NCBI GenBank assembly: GCA_938001985.1
Contig: CALLBE010000154.1
Location: 1 to 6,405, forward strand
Direction of reading: 5' to 3'
Length of the DNA: 6,405 nucleotides
DNA from: an uncultured Verrucomicrobiales bacterium
Lineage (GTDB): Bacteria > Verrucomicrobiota > Verrucomicrobiia > Verrucomicrobiales > Akkermansiaceae
The notes beneath the pieces were generated by a model. That model was not told the DNA's origin. It saw only the letters and a program-made list of their open reading frames with translations, and made no database searches. This document shows, one piece after another, positions 1-6,400 of the stretch. Made by a program: the position numbers and the translations under genes. Positions within the stretch are counted from its first letter, which is position 1. The number at the start of each line of letters is the position of its first letter.

Positions 1-140
1 GAGCCAATGATCTCGATATTGAGTGCTCTTTTTATGTCTTAAATTGGGTAGTCCAAGATAGTCGACTCGTTGTTCCATTCTTTAGGGTAGCATACGAACA
101 CTGTTCCCCACTCCTTGATGGAGAGCCCTTTTTAATAAAA
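1..140. other. Intergenic stretch at the left edge, no supported gene
   Basis: No gene can be supported here. Plus-strand frame 3 is open from the window edge to a TAA at 171-173 (56 codons, running 33 bases into the 3' end of the U32 gene), but I do not recognise its translation and an open stretch of this length can arise by chance. Two weak plus-strand terminator-like structures are visible. At 1-28, GAGC-CAAT pairs with ATTG-(AGT bulge)-GCTC and a T-run follows at 29-33. At 111-123, CTCC-TTGAT-GGAG is followed by T's at 129-133. Both would suit the end of a plus-strand gene lying to the left and converging on the U32 gene. No T-tailed hairpin follows the U32 stop in its own (minus) direction. 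Confidence 0.4.
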
Positions 141-2648
141 CTAAGAATGCATCTCTTGACGCCTGGCGACTAAATTACCCTCGGTCACGCCGAGCTTCTC
201 AGTGACTTCAAGCTCATTGAGGATGTCATAGCCAGAAGCCGAACGTCCTAATAAATCTTGGTACAGGCGAATTGTCTTCGAAGCCTCTTTCGCTGATTCT
301 TCGAGCAATTCAATACGGAACTGTCTCAATCCACTTTGATATAAAGATTGATAAAAATTAGCCCCTGTCTGAGCTCTCCCATTGAACAAGGTGTTACGAC
401 AGCCAACATCGGCGGCCAAGGTATGCAATTGCCCCACTCGGTCCCTCAGCTGAACTTTATGTTTTTCACAAGGTCTTCCACAGTCCTTATAAGTCGTTCC
501 TTCACTCAAAAACGTACAGAACACACAATGCTCCATATGGAAAAGCGGCATGTGCTGATGCAAAGTTTGCTCATACTGACGTGTTGGGTTAACTGAAGAG
601 GCTAAAAGATCCTGCACTTGCCCTAGGTTTAAGTCATAGGAAATAGTCAAATTCTCCAGATTCCCCTGCTCTTGTAAAAAGTCAGCAGTCAGAGGATTGG
701 ATACATTTAATGAAAAGTCTCCGACCTTAATCAACGGCTTGTCTTTGAAATACTCCAGCCCTCCTAAATTACGAATCAAAACCCCATCAGGTTCTTGTCG
801 CTCAATTAATTTAAAATAGCCCACTTCATTAGGCTTTTGAATCCTTGGAGTTGCTAAGAAAATCTGCGTGCCATTATCAATCTCTCGACACAACGCAACG
901 GCCTTGGAGTAACCTCGAATGTCTTCAAAATCACAATAAACTCGCTTCACCTCGGCTCTGATTGCGGACTCAACCTGAGCCAAACTGCGACACAACACAT
1001 ACAACTGGCTCGACTCTGATGGCGCCTGGTCTTTTTCTGGAGATTTTAATAACTGGCTTAACGTTCCACGCTCAAGATTCTCTTGCTTCGCCCCACTTTC
1101 AATCGCTTCAACCAATTGGCGCTTAATCTCATTGATCTCTTTAATAGGAAGCATGACATCCCCTTTCAGCTCATTGGTCACACGCCCTAAAACAAAAGAG
1201 GTGTTACCTAATCTGCCCAGTTGTTTAATGAGCAAAGCGTCATCAATCGGACGATTTGAAGCTTCGGTTAATAATGAGGCGGATTGAATCAACACGCCCT
1301 GACTTTCGACGGTCATCGGCTGCCCCTCTTCCCCTCTCACAAGGAAACCCAAGCTAGGCTTTTTATCTTGAGCATTGCTCGCGGTCTCGCGGCTGTCTTT
1401 CCAGCTTTTGCGTAATCGTTTATCGAGCGAAGGGTCACTGGTTTTAAAAATTCGCTGCCCTATTTTCACACGCCCCCAATCCAGCTCGCTTCGCCCGTCA
1501 GCATAGAGGCGATCGCCCTCCACCTTCCAGACACGACAGCCTTGTTCGTGATTACGGTCCTCACCGGCATCAATAACGATCCCGTCTTGCGGGTTCAACG
1601 GCATTCCCGGCTCACGCTTGATTTCTATCCAACCGCCTCCAATGTCAATGATTTCACCCAAATACGCACCGCGTTTTTTCGCCCATTTACCATGAGTCAA
1701 ATAAGGGTGGTTGGTTCCACCTAGCCAGCCATTAGACAGGCCTCGAGAAAACGTCATTTCCAGACTGTAACGATTTTCCTGAGTGACTTCCTCTTTCACC
1801 GACAAGCCTTTCATCGCGGCATCGATTGCCTTACGATAAACTTGAGTCACGGCAGCCACGTATTCAGGAGCCTTCAAACGCCCTTCGATTTTAAAACTAA
1901 CCACGCCTTGCTTAACCAAGTCAGGAATCAAATCCACAGCAGCCAAATCCTGAGGCGATAATAAATAGCGAACCTCGGCCATTTCTTGCTTCTCGCCATC
2001 CACCCAGAGTTCATACGGCATACGACAAGCCTGCGCACACTCACCACGGTTTGCCGAACGCTGGCCTAAACTCTCGGAAGTTAAACACTGTCCTGAATAA
2101 GCCACACACAAGGCTCCGTGAACAAAAACCTCCAATGGCGTGCATTCATGAGGCTTGAACTTGGAAATCTCTTCCACACTTAACTCACGAGCCAACACCG
2201 CTCTTTCAAATCCAAAATGATCATCTAAAAAGCTCAACCCCTCGGGTGACGTAATCGTCATCTGCGTCGAGGCATGAAGCTCAATCGAAGGCGCTACTTT
2301 ACGAATCAATCTCGCTAAACCTAGATCCTGAATAATGGCCGCATCCACGCCCGCGGCTTCCATGACCTTCAACTGCTCCTCAGCCGCTTCCAATTCATTG
2401 GCAAAAATCAAGGTGTTCATCGTCACGAAGCCCTTAACCCCATGACGGTGTAAATATTGCATCAACTCTGGCAAATCCTCGTTGCTAAAGTTATCAGCCC
2501 GCATTCTCGCGTTAAACTGAGGAAGCCCAAAGAAAATAGCATCCGCCCCATTGGCTACCGCCGCTTTTGCACACTCCCAGTTCCCTGCAGGCGATAGCAA
2601 TTCAGGTTTATAATTAGGACGCAAAGAAGCTGGAGTTGGTAAATTCAT
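141..2648 (-). CDS. rlhA: U32 family protein, RlhA (YdcP)-like, long form with DUF3656-type region; probable 23S rRNA cytidine hydroxylation factor
   Basis: The 835-aa product has the U32 'peptidase' fold signature, beginning with PELLSPAGN (residues 15-23) and GADAIFFG (34-41). It is closest to E. coli RlhA, which is needed for 5-hydroxycytidine at position 2501 of 23S rRNA; U32 relatives such as TrhP act on tRNA. Shared landmarks are ELHASTQ (123-129), FVHGALCVAYSGQC (175-188), RSANRGECAQACRMPY (197-212) and SFKIEGRLK (251-259). C181, C188, C204 and C208 are the conserved tetrad thought to hold an Fe-S cluster. A second Cys set, C708, C711, C723 and C727, lies near the C terminus; E. coli RlhA has counterparts there. 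The protein is about 180 residues longer than E. coli RlhA (653 aa), mainly in the middle and C-terminal parts, matching the longer DUF3656-containing form. No signal peptide is seen, so it should be cytoplasmic. The ATG at 2648 is only 14 codons before the conserved core and lacks a Shine-Dalgarno. Family assignment is firm; the exact rRNA site is inferred. Confidence 0.87.
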   Translation of the reverse strand: MNLPTPASLRPNYKPELLSPAGNWECAKAAVANGADAIFFGLPQFNARMRADNFSNEDLPELMQYLHRHGVKGFVTMNTLIFANELEAAEEQLKVMEAAGVDAAIIQDLGLARLIRKVAPSIELHASTQMTITSPEGLSFLDDHFGFERAVLARELSVEEISKFKPHECTPLEVFVHGALCVAYSGQCLTSESLGQRSANRGECAQACRMPYELWVDGEKQEMAEVRYLLSPQDLAAVDLIPDLVKQGVVSFKIEGRLKAPEYVAAVTQVYRKAIDAAMKGLSVKEEVTQENRYSLEMTFSRGLSNGWLGGTNHPYLTHGKWAKKRGAYLGEIIDIGGGWIEIKREPGMPLNPQDGIVIDAGEDRNHEQGCRVWKVEGDRLYADGRSELDWGRVKIGQRIFKTSDPSLDKRLRKSWKDSRETASNAQDKKPSLGFLVRGEEGQPMTVESQGVLIQSASLLTEASNRPIDDALLIKQLGRLGNTSFVLGRVTNELKGDVMLPIKEINEIKRQLVEAIESGAKQENLERGTLSQLLKSPEKDQAPSESSQLYVLCRSLAQVESAIRAEVKRVYCDFEDIRGYSKAVALCREIDNGTQIFLATPRIQKPNEVGYFKLIERQEPDGVLIRNLGGLEYFKDKPLIKVGDFSLNVSNPLTADFLQEQGNLENLTISYDLNLGQVQDLLASSVNPTRQYEQTLHQHMPLFHMEHCVFCTFLSEGTTYKDCGRPCEKHKVQLRDRVGQLHTLAADVGCRNTLFNGRAQTGANFYQSLYQSGLRQFRIELLEESAKEASKTIRLYQDLLGRSASGYDILNELEVTEKLGVTEGNLVARRQEMHS

Positions 2649-2778
2649 AAAGCAATCAGGAACAAGTCTTCTTTAGAAAACGCAGACCCATGCCCAAATA
2701 CAAGCACTTAGCGTTTCTAAGTGAATTTAGTAAGCCATTGAGAGGATTTTTAACGGTTAGTAAGATATTTGATAAAAT
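2649..2778 (-). other. Spacer between rrf2 and U32 genes, with a 7-bp hairpin
   Basis: This 130-bp spacer separates the stop codon of the regulator from the start of the U32 gene on the minus strand. It contains a perfect inverted repeat, CACTTAG at 2705-2711 and CTAAGTG at 2717-2723, around a 5-nt loop. Read on the minus strand, the stem is followed by CTTGTATTT, a poor T-tract, so at best it is a weak terminator or attenuator after the regulator. A loose sigma-70-like pair (TTCACT, 17 nt, TGTATT) overlaps the hairpin on the minus strand and could give the U32 gene its own promoter, but each box matches only 4 of 6 consensus bases. No small ORF is convincing here. Confidence 0.35.
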
Positions 2779-3231
2779 CTACACCTCTTTCTGAATCTTT
2801 AAGAGCTCTTGGTACAGGCTCATTTGATCTGTTTTCACAAGGTCTTTGATACGATACTGCCTCAAACGTTTATAGAAATCCTCAAGCGCTAACTTAAAGA
2901 TGGCTCTTAAAAAACAATTACTAGCCAGCTTACAATCCGCGGCGTGATTCGTTCCGACACAGCTGGCGACTTCCTCATAATTTTCCAAGAGCTTTACGAT
3001 TTGGTCTAAGGTAAGATTTTCTCCCTCTTCCGTGATTTGAATTCCGCCCCCCTTCCCTCGGGTTGACTTAACCGCTCCTATTTTTACTAATTTCTGGTTT
3101 ACCTTATTAAGGTGATTATACGATAGGTCAAAGGCTTCACTAACCTCTTGAACTGTGGCGTTATCAGGCTTTTTAACGATTAAAAACATTAAAATCCTAA
3201 ACGCATATTCTGTATAATTATTAATCCTCAT
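2779..3231 (-). CDS. Rrf2 family transcriptional regulator, NsrR-like, probable Fe-S sensor
   Basis: From the ATG at 3231 the product is 150 aa, the usual Rrf2 length, and opens with MRINNYTEYAFRIL, the standard Rrf2 N terminus. A winged helix-turn-helix follows (roughly residues 24-54), with the wing motif RGKGGGIQ at 58-65. Three cysteines, C91, C100 and C106, sit in the cluster-binding loop, and the C-terminal helix ends in a YRIKDLV segment like NsrR's YTLADLV. NsrR proteins bind a [4Fe-4S] cluster that reacts with nitric oxide; other Rrf2 members (IscR, RirA) sense Fe-S or iron status. The cysteine spacing (C-X8-C-X5-C) is wider than E. coli NsrR (C-X4-C-X5-C), and position 8, Asp in E. 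coli and Streptomyces NsrR, is Glu here. The reading frame extends to a TTG at 3261, but that codon lies inside the promoter/dyad and adds 10 unconserved residues, so I chose 3231. AGGG abuts the ATG without normal spacing. The signal sensed is not determined. Confidence 0.85.
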   Translation of the reverse strand: MRINNYTEYAFRILMFLIVKKPDNATVQEVSEAFDLSYNHLNKVNQKLVKIGAVKSTRGKGGGIQITEEGENLTLDQIVKLLENYEEVASCVGTNHAADCKLASNCFLRAIFKLALEDFYKRLRQYRIKDLVKTDQMSLYQELLKIQKEV

Positions 3232-3249
3232 CCCTAATGAACAGAATAG

Positions 3250-3277
3250 ATACCTATTCAATATTTACAATAGGTAT
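3250..3277. promoter_or_regulatory. Perfect 9-bp inverted repeat, probable operator of the Rrf2 regulator
   Basis: ATACCTATT at 3250-3258 and AATAGGTAT at 3269-3277 are perfect reverse complements separated by 10 bases. A second, looser dyad of 11-1-11 form, the layout of NsrR operators, is centred at 3269 (7 of 11 pairs match over 3258-3280). The repeat starts 18 bp upstream of the regulator's ATG and overlaps its predicted -10 box, which is where an autorepressor would bind. The sequence does not match the E. coli NsrR consensus. Binding by the adjacent Rrf2 protein is inferred from position only. Confidence 0.55.
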
Positions 3278-3295
3278 TTAACGCATCTACATCAA
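3267..3295 (-). promoter_or_regulatory. Candidate sigma-70-type promoter for the Rrf2 gene
   Basis: On the minus strand, TTGATG (3295-3290) serves as a -35 box and TATTGT (3272-3267) as a -10 box, with an ideal 17-bp spacer. Each matches the consensus at 4 of 6 positions. Transcription would begin near 3260, giving a leader of about 29 nt before the ATG at 3231. This would exclude the in-frame TTG at 3261 as a start, since it would lie at or before the transcript's 5' end. The -10 box lies within the 9-bp inverted repeat. Confidence 0.4.
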
Positions 3296-3432
3296 AACAC
3301 CTCTAATGGGGGCCTTAAAAACTCCCCTTACCGACTGCCTTCAGGAGTGTCATCACTTGAGATTTTCATCTTTCCATCCCCGTTCTCTTATTCTAGCGTG
3401 GTTTTCCCTGTGATTTCTATCGCTTTCAACTC

Positions 3433-4668
3433 ATGAATATTGGTTTTATTTCAACACGATTTTCTGGCACAGACGGTGTCTCTTTAGAGTCTCTTAAATG
3501 GGCCGAAACATGGGAAAAAGAAGGACATTCCAGCTTCTGGTTCAGTGGACAAAGCGATAGGCCTGATGCCTCATCATTGGTGATTCCTGAAGCCCATTTT
3601 GAACACCCTGAAAATCAATGGATTTCAGATCGCATCTGGAATATTAACAAGCGAGACCCTTATGTTTCCGAACGTATCGCCACCACCGCTCAGTATTTAA
3701 AGGCAAGAATACGTCAATTTGTAGCACAGTTTGATATTGATATTCTAGTCCCTGAAAACGCGCTCACCATCCCCCTGCATGTCCCTTTAGGTATTGCGAT
3801 TACTGAATATTTAGCAGAAAGCGGATTGAAGGCGATTGCCCACCATCACGACTTCTACTGGGAGCGTATCCGTTTCACTCACAACGCCATTCCAGATTTA
3901 TTGGACATGGCCTTCCCTCCTCGATTACCAAACCTTGAGCACACCGTTATCAATTCAGCAGCGAAGGAACAATTATCCCTACGAAAAGGGGTGAGCTCAA
4001 CCGTCGTTCCTAATGTTTTTAAATTTGAAGAGGCGCCTGTCACAGTTCCCGAATGGTCTTCTGACTTGAGAAAAGAAATCGGCCTTTCCGATGATGACAT
4101 CTTCATCTTGCAACCCACAAGAGTCGTTCCTCGAAAAGGCATTGAACACGCGATTCAGCTGGTTTCTAATTTAGATAATCCACGCGTGAAGCTCGTTATT
4201 TCTCATGATGCCGGTGATGAAGGCTACGAGTACTTGGACATGCTGACCAGTCTAGCTAAACGCCAAAAGGTTGATCTAATTCTCATTGGGGATCGTATTT
4301 CAGAATCCAGAGGCTTGGATGCTTCCGGTAGAAAAAAATACAGCCTGTGGGATGTTTATGAGCACTGTGATTTCGTGACTTACCCAAGTTTAATCGAAGG
4401 GTTTGGCAATGCTTTCTTAGAAGCGGTTTACTTTAAGAAACCTATTCTCGTGAATCGTTATCCTGTCTATGTCCAAGACATCCTTCCCAAAGGATTCCAA
4501 TTAATTGAAATGGATGGGTTTATTTCTGATCAAACCGTTGCCGAAGTTGAGAATCTACTGAACTCTCCCGAGCGCATTGAGTCCATGGTTGAACACAACT
4601 ACGAAATCGCTTTGCAACACTTTGGCTACGAAAGCTTATCTTCAATCATCAACCCTCTCATTAAATAA
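3433..4668 (+). CDS. GT4-type glycosyltransferase (GT-B fold), possible glycosylglycerate/compatible-solute synthase
   Basis: The 411-aa product is a retaining GT-B glycosyltransferase. The N-terminal domain opens with MNIGFISTRF and a GTDGVSLE loop (residues 12-19), the position where GT4 enzymes have their glycine-rich acceptor loop; HHHDFYWER (137-145) is another notable motif in this half. The C-terminal nucleotide-sugar domain has PTRVVPRKGIEHAI (228-241), with R234-K235 in the usual diphosphate-contact place, and the GT4 E-X7-E motif (E322 to E330) in SLIEGFGNAFLEA. There is no signal peptide or membrane segment, so it should act in the cytoplasm on a soluble acceptor. It ends 3 nt before the GH13_18 phosphorylase gene and is surely its operon partner. 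That pairing suggests synthesis of a glycerate- or glycerol-linked glycoside; mannosylglucosylglycerate synthase (MggS)-type enzymes are one candidate comparison, from memory of the family's style only. Donor and acceptor are not determined. There is no Shine-Dalgarno, but the ATG directly begins the first beta strand. Confidence 0.85.
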   Translation: MNIGFISTRFSGTDGVSLESLKWAETWEKEGHSSFWFSGQSDRPDASSLVIPEAHFEHPENQWISDRIWNINKRDPYVSERIATTAQYLKARIRQFVAQFDIDILVPENALTIPLHVPLGIAITEYLAESGLKAIAHHHDFYWERIRFTHNAIPDLLDMAFPPRLPNLEHTVINSAAKEQLSLRKGVSSTVVPNVFKFEEAPVTVPEWSSDLRKEIGLSDDDIFILQPTRVVPRKGIEHAIQLVSNLDNPRVKLVISHDAGDEGYEYLDMLTSLAKRQKVDLILIGDRISESRGLDASGRKKYSLWDVYEHCDFVTYPSLIEGFGNAFLEAVYFKKPILVNRYPVYVQDILPKGFQLIEMDGFISDQTVAEVENLLNSPERIESMVEHNYEIALQHFGYESLSSIINPLIK

Positions 4669-4671
4669 TCC

Positions 4672-6393
4672 ATGAGTGCTAAACTAATCTCTCGTTCTAC
4701 TTTTTTCAAAATTAGAAAAGCGCTGGCTTATCTCTATGGAGCCGAATCAGTTGAGCCCTTGGCTGAGCGTCTTTATATGCTCTTGGGACGTTATCAGGTC
4801 ATGGAAAAAGGAGATATCACCTCTCCTGAGTGGACACAAAACGATGTCGTTCTGATCACCTATGCGGACATGATCCAAGAGGAGAACGCAACGCCATTGA
4901 GCACGTTAAAAAAATTCTGTGACACTTACTTGAGTGGCGCTATCAGCTCCGTTCATTTGCTCCCTTTTTACCCATCTTCTTCGGATGGAGGGTTTTCCGT
5001 CATTGACTATCGAAAGGTCAATCCTAGCTACGGGAGTTGGAAGGACATTGCTCAATTAAAGCAGAACTACGGCCTCATGTTTGACTTAGTTCTAAACCAT
5101 TGTTCTCGAAAAAGCCAGTGGTTCAAAGACTACGTAGCCGGTATTGCTCCTCAGTCGTCTTACATTCAAGAAGGCAATCCTGAAGCTGATTTGTCAAAAG
5201 TGGTACGCCCTCGCCCCACCCCTTTACTCACTGAGACAGAAACGAACCAAGGTTTAAAACACATTTGGAATACCTTCAGTTTTGATCAGGTGGATTTGAA
5301 TTGGAAAAATCCAGACGTCTTATTTGAATTTTTAGACATTCTACTCTTCTACATTTCTCAAGGCTCTAAAATCGTAAGGCTCGATGCCGTTGCCTTTTTA
5401 TGGAAAGAAGACGACTCCACTTGTATTCACCTCAAGCAAACGCATGAAGTCATCAAGCTCATGCGCAACGTGCTCAAGATTGTCGCGCCAGATGTCATTT
5501 TATTAACCGAGACCAATGTACCTCATGAAGAAAACGTCTCTTATTTTGGACAAGGCGATGAGGCGCACATGGTCTACCAGTTCGCTCTTCCTCCTCTATT
5601 GGTTCATGGCTTATTGAAGGAAGATGCTTCTTATTTAAAAACATGGCTCAGTAACTTAAAGGAACCACCTGCTGGTTGCACCTTTTTCAATTTCACCGCC
5701 TCTCACGACGGCATTGGGCTACGCCCTGTCTCTGGTTTGATTCCAGATAATGACGTCCTCTGGATGGTCGAAGAAGTTAAAAAGCGTAAAGGTAAGGTTG
5801 GCATGCGCTCCATGCCAGATGGCTCGGAAAAGCCTTATGAAATGAACATCACGTATTTTGATGCTCTTTCTGACTTAGAAGATGAAACCTTAGGCTTTAA
5901 GCGCTTCCTTCTTTCTCAAGCCATCGCCATCTCATTAAAAGGCATTCCGGGGGTCTATTTCCACAGCCTTGTGGGTGAAAATAACTGGGTCGAAGGCTCC
6001 GAGACATTAACACCTCGAGACATCAACCGTCGTCGCTGGGATTTCAATGATTTAAGCGAAAAACTTTCCGATCGAGGTTCTAAAGAAAGCAGCATCAACA
6101 CCTTGTACACCAACATGCTGAGGATTCGAAAATTCAGAGAAGCCTTCCACCCAGAAGCGAGCCAAGAGCTATTAGCAAGCTCCAATCAGCTGTTTGTGTT
6201 GCTTAGAAAATCAGCCAACGACGCCGTGCTTTGTCTATTCAGCTTTAGCTCCAAACCTCAACAGATTGACCTGAAGAACCTCCAAGTTAACCTTGATCAA
6301 CCGACACTTAGAAACCTCTTAACTGGTGAAATCCTTGACGCCTCTGACGGCAAGCTCACATTAGGAGCCTTTGAGTTCATGTGGATCGGCTAA
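4672..6393 (+). CDS. GH13 subfamily 18 glycoside phosphorylase (glucosylglycerate/sucrose phosphorylase-like)
   Basis: The 573-aa product belongs to the sucrose phosphorylase branch of the alpha-amylase family. Visible motifs are HLLPFYPSSSDGGFSVIDY (95-113), region I DLVLNH (138-143), region II IVRLDAVAFLWKE with nucleophile D238, region III LLTETNVPHEEN with acid/base E280, and region IV FTASHDGIGLRP with D346. All three catalytic residues are present. Enzymes of this subfamily cleave an alpha-glucoside with phosphate to alpha-glucose 1-phosphate plus the free acceptor. The length exceeds sucrose phosphorylases (about 500 aa) and suits the glucosylglycerate phosphorylase group (E. coli YcjM, about 560 aa), as does MVYQFALPPLLVHGLL (300-315). 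The late loop TPRDINRRRW (447-456) departs from the INREK-type sequence I expect there, so the acceptor is open: glycerate, glycerol, fructose or a phosphorylated sugar. The C-terminal 70 or so residues form the usual beta domain. No signal peptide is present. The gene starts 3 nt after the preceding stop with no Shine-Dalgarno, so coupled re-initiation is likely. Confidence 0.88.
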   Translation: MSAKLISRSTFFKIRKALAYLYGAESVEPLAERLYMLLGRYQVMEKGDITSPEWTQNDVVLITYADMIQEENATPLSTLKKFCDTYLSGAISSVHLLPFYPSSSDGGFSVIDYRKVNPSYGSWKDIAQLKQNYGLMFDLVLNHCSRKSQWFKDYVAGIAPQSSYIQEGNPEADLSKVVRPRPTPLLTETETNQGLKHIWNTFSFDQVDLNWKNPDVLFEFLDILLFYISQGSKIVRLDAVAFLWKEDDSTCIHLKQTHEVIKLMRNVLKIVAPDVILLTETNVPHEENVSYFGQGDEAHMVYQFALPPLLVHGLLKEDASYLKTWLSNLKEPPAGCTFFNFTASHDGIGLRPVSGLIPDNDVLWMVEEVKKRKGKVGMRSMPDGSEKPYEMNITYFDALSDLEDETLGFKRFLLSQAIAISLKGIPGVYFHSLVGENNWVEGSETLTPRDINRRRWDFNDLSEKLSDRGSKESSINTLYTNMLRIRKFREAFHPEASQELLASSNQLFVLLRKSANDAVLCLFSFSSKPQQIDLKNLQVNLDQPTLRNLLTGEILDASDGKLTLGAFEFMWIG

Positions 6394-6400
6394 GAGGAAA
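6393..6400 (+). promoter_or_regulatory. Shine-Dalgarno-like purine tract at the right edge
   Basis: Immediately after the TAA of the phosphorylase gene the sequence reads GAGGAAACAAAA to the end of the window. AGAGGA is a good ribosome-binding core, and the remaining bases give it a spacer of about 7 nt before a start codon that would lie just beyond 6405. This suggests a third gene in the same operon. The start codon itself is not visible, so this is inference. Confidence 0.4.

Larger units (their letters stand above)
3232..3432. other. Divergent intergenic control region between rrf2 and glycosyltransferase genes
   Basis: This 201-bp region lies between the two divergent starts. The part next to the regulator (3250-3295) holds a plausible minus-strand promoter and a dyad, described separately. 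The middle carries overlapping imperfect GC-rich repeats: TAA-(T)-GGGG at 3304-3311 can pair with CCCC-TTA at 3324-3330, and ACTCC at 3321-3325 can pair with GGAGT at 3344-3348; the latter, read on the minus strand, is followed by five T's. Their roles are unknown. The part next to the glycosyltransferase (3361-3432) is pyrimidine-rich, and I find no convincing -35/-10 pair or Shine-Dalgarno there. Confidence 0.4.

Noticed and set aside
96..106. Palindrome GAACA-C-TGTTC resembling a Gram-positive LexA (Cheo) box
   Set aside because: The GAAC and GTTC half-sites are 3 bases apart rather than the required 4, and the site is at the 3' end of a gene with no promoter context.
348..596. Plus-strand ORF of 82 codons
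   Set aside because: It lies entirely antisense within the U32 gene, whose conserved second Cys set and C-terminal region cover the same bases; its translation has no recognisable features.
1542..1724. Plus-strand ORF of 60 codons
   Set aside because: Antisense to the middle of the U32 gene, with no motif and no ribosome site; a shadow frame.
141..2648. Annotation as a collagenase or secreted peptidase, as the U32 family name suggests
   Set aside because: The closest recognisable relative is RlhA, an RNA-modification factor; there is no signal peptide and the conserved cysteines point to an Fe-S protein.
3232..3261. Upstream TTG start extending the Rrf2 protein by 10 residues
   Set aside because: The TTG lies within the dyad and at the predicted transcription start, has no ribosome site, and the added residues do not fit the Rrf2 N terminus, which begins exactly at the ATG at 3231.
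3304..3348. GC-rich repeats as a terminator or riboswitch
   Set aside because: The stems are short, bulged and mutually exclusive with long loops; the only T-run follows on the minus strand, where no upstream gene exists to be terminated. Mentioned only in the intergenic description.
3879..4142. Minus-strand ORF of 87 codons
   Set aside because: Antisense to the glycosyltransferase, including its conserved PTRVVPRKG motif; low-complexity, unrecognised product.
5955..6185. Minus-strand ORF of 76 codons
   Set aside because: Antisense to the phosphorylase C-terminal part, with no independent support.
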